The position numbers and the translations under genes are program-made. Shown piece by piece: positions 61,886 to 64,000 of a DNA stretch of 64,000 nucleotides; the stretch's first letter is position 1, and every line of letters starts with the position of its first letter. Source of the stretch: Portunus trituberculatus (Eukaryota; Arthropoda; Malacostraca; Decapoda; Portunidae); NCBI RefSeq assembly GCF_017591435.1, contig NC_059297.1:15245677-15309676 (forward strand). The letters run 5' to 3'. The notes beneath the pieces are model-generated. The model was not told the origin of the DNA. It was given only the letters and a program-made list of their open reading frames with translations, and did not search any database.

Positions 61886-62061
61886 GATTCAAGAATCTCG
61901 CGACTCTAGCTCGTAGGTAGTATGTTGTGGTGGTGCAGCGATGATGCGCACGCCACATGCGCAGTCTTGACGCTCCTCACAGTCGGAGGCAGAGCAGCTG
62001 ATTGGCGGGCAAAACAATGTGAAGAATCTTGAATTCGCATATTTTTCTTAGAGGGACCGAG
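61437..62061. promoter_or_regulatory. Possible shared promoter of Lon and a divergent gene
   Basis: Between the Lon ATG (61421, minus) and the candidate plus-strand ATG (62062). It is GC-rich close to Lon, has an A19 and TA tract at 61797-61882, and an inverted CCAAT box (ATTGG, 62001-62005) 57 bp before the plus-strand ATG. No TATA box near Lon, as usual for housekeeping genes. Confidence 0.3.
61797..61882. repeat. Poly-A then (TA)n microsatellite
   Basis: About 19 A followed by about 33 TA units, between two putative start regions. Confidence 0.97.
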
Positions 62062-62095
62062 ATGTGGGTTCTACAGGGAGCTGCATCAACATCAG
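62062..62095 (+). CDS. Possible first exon of a divergent gene
   Basis: ATG at 62062 gives MWVLQGAASTS plus one base up to a consensus donor ATCAG|GTAAGC. An inverted CCAAT box lies close upstream. No downstream exon identified before the window end, so this rests on start, donor and promoter context only. Confidence 0.25.
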
Positions 62096-62819
62096 GTAAG
62101 CAAGTAGTAAGGTGATTAGATGCATGTTATTGTCTTATCAGGAGTGTCACGGCGCTTATATGTAACGTAACCCTCTACCCTTGCCTCACCTCCCATCTTT
62201 GTTGTGGATTGGTGATTAGGTTCATTGCATGTGATTTGTCACTTGTTTATGATCTTTTTTTTATTTATGTGTCTTTCGTATTCAGTTAATTGATTTCACT
62301 GCCTAGCCATTCGTTGATTCGAAATTTGTTGGCAGTTATTTCCATGATTCTTCATCCGCCCCGTGCTCTGTATGACTACATGGACGGTTTCCTGGAAGAG
62401 GCCCTCATTTTTCTTAGAGAAACATTCTTCTCTGCAATTCCCTGCTTGCTGAGGTCACAGACTTACTAGCCTCTTCAACGGTTGCTACATGGTGCTTTAG
62501 GAAACAGTTGTTTGAGTGTGATGAATAATGATATTTTGTATTTATCCAATTGCTGTATAAGGTGTACTATCTCAATATTACTTATCAAAGTCTATTGCGA
62601 ATCATTTATACCTTGGTCTGGCACACCAGTTCTAGGCTCCCACATAGTTCTTTCAACTTTATTATTTTTTTTTTCTAATTTTGTGCTACACTTTCATTAG
62701 CAAGAGCCAGCCAGGTAAATAATGGGCCTGTGTCTATAGTACAGTAACCTCAATGCTATTACGACCTTGGCTGTGTGTGGTGGATATTTGAACGTGATGG
62801 CTATATGTATTTTTGTTCT

Positions 62820-63160
62820 TTAGATTCAAACACTGCTATTGAGTCAACACCCACAACCGACTCTGGCAGGTTGTTCCAACTGTTGACCACTTAGTGGGAG
62901 GAAGAACACATTCTAGTGTTAAGCCAGGCTGTGGACTTGAATAATTTCTTGGAGCTCTTCTGAGTGATGGTGTCTTCCCCACATCTTGAAAAGTCCCTAG
63001 TTGGATTCACTCATATTTTCCACATAGAATCTTATATGCCTCAATAAGACCACCTTAAGATCTTCTGTATGCCAGAGTTAGTATTTTTTTTTTTTGAAGT
63101 CCCACAATCTTATTGGCTCTATTGATCTTTTCAGCAAGATTGTGGGAGAATGTTGATCTT
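62820..63160 (-). mobile_element. CR1-like LINE fragment
   Basis: Antisense DNA matches the fragment at 60336: the segment for a WNNLPESVVGVDS-type motif and the KINRANKIVGL-type block occur in the same order, with small indels and stops. Confidence 0.6.
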
Positions 63161-63269
63161 GATCTTGATGGTACAGGTGACGCAGAATTTCTTCTGGGTC
63201 AGGCCTTTGTATCGGCAGCTCCTGTAGGGAACATAAAGAACACCAGACAACAAAGAGGGCAATCACCAT

Positions 63270-63600
63270 CTTTCACACCACTAGTTCCTGCATCTGGCAC
63301 GCCACATTCTCTCCAGGAACTCTTTCACAGCCTCAATCATCCTTCCATTCGTCTCCCCACACAGTCCCAGCAGCAACACCATCCATTCCTTTCCTGTCAT
63401 CTCCACTCTGTCATGCCCCAGCTCACTCAGCACCACTTGCATCATCTCATACCTGTCTCTGGCATACTTCACACACTCCAGCACCACATGTTCCACTGTC
63501 TCATCCTCTCCCAAGTCACACATCTGGCACACTTTGCTGCGGGACTCAGACCATCTATAATTCCTTGCATTCACATCCATGCACTGTGCCCTAGCTCGGA
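63270..63600 (-). mobile_element. LINE C-terminal zinc-finger region
   Basis: Minus strand reads SKVCQMCDLGEDETVEHVVL ECVKYARDRYEMM, a CX2C-X9-H-X4-C cluster, then GKEWMVLLLGLCGETNGRMI EAVKEFLERMWRARCR and a stop. This is the zinc-binding C-terminus found in many arthropod LINE ORF2 proteins. About 100 codons are open, so it is younger or better kept than its neighbours. Confidence 0.7.
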
Positions 63601-64000
63601 AGAGAAGACCACACCAATATCCTTCTCTACATCAGTTTTTTCAATATACTCATACATATGTACCTACTATATCCATTGTCCTCAATACTGGTCAATTCTC
63701 ATATATTTACTCTTGTTAAGATGCTAGTAGAGATGCAGCGATGTATTGATACTGATATATCTGTATCATTATCAGGTGATTTTCTGCTAACACTACCAAT
63801 GCTTAGAGAAGCAAGTTATTCTGTTAAGTAGAATTTGGACGTTTTATAGCAATAGTAAAAATAATGAAAATACCAAATTGTTTAGTAGAATATGGTGTAT
63901 TGAGCCCATGGTGTGTAATAATAGAGTATATTCTTTGCTAATGAGTCACTTCAGCTACCATATGTGTAGAAAATGGGTCGGTAGTGGACTTGGGACCCTG
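63601..64000. other. Nothing recognised
   Basis: AT-rich sequence to the window end; no exon or repeat identified. Confidence 0.5.

Noticed and set aside
63113..63727. 204-codon plus-strand open frame
   Set aside because: It is the antisense shadow of the LINE zinc-finger fragment on the minus strand.

Overview
This window reads as nuclear DNA of an arthropod, most likely a decapod crustacean such as a crab. That is an inference from three things: a spliced animal-type mitochondrial Lon gene, an extreme density of di-, tri- and tetranucleotide microsatellites (dozens of long GA/CT, CA/GT, TA, GAA and CTA/CTG tracts), and many decayed LINE, SINE and DNA-transposon copies. There are no operons and no bacterial features.

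Right half (35870-61421, minus strand): one complete gene, mitochondrial Lon protease (LONP1). I placed 19 coding exons with splice sites and consistent phases. They give 983 residues if one missing base in exon 16 is allowed for. As written, exon 16 carries a one-base deletion in a C run that ends the frame before the protease domain. The introns hold several CR1/L2-like LINE fragments, two tRNA-derived SINE families, Tigger (pogo) remnants and many microsatellites. About 640 bp upstream of the Lon start, and divergent from it, is a possible first exon of another gene (62062-62095, plus), followed by more LINE remnants to the window end.

Middle (21389-35870): the 3' part of a minus-strand gene for a type I membrane glycoprotein (three exons between 29171 and 24578; one transmembrane helix; a tail with an NPxY motif), a possible first exon of an unrecognised minus-strand gene (21389-21558), and a mobile-element zone. 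That zone has an RTE-like LINE split by a roughly 580-bp TA tract, two side-by-side hAT-type MITEs sharing an 8-bp target duplication, and three hairpins or palindromes bordered by TA tracts, the largest spanning 316 bp.

Left third (1-21388): almost no recognisable coding DNA. There is a possible C-terminal exon with a polyadenylation signal at the very start, a possible promoter near 2.9 kb, four copies of a TTAA-flanked (piggyBac-like) MITE, one SINE, a 389-bp pure purine tract, an AGTC/AGCC block array, and microsatellites separated by unremarkable sequence. The window's main coding content is the Lon gene; the rest is best described as accessory repeat biology.
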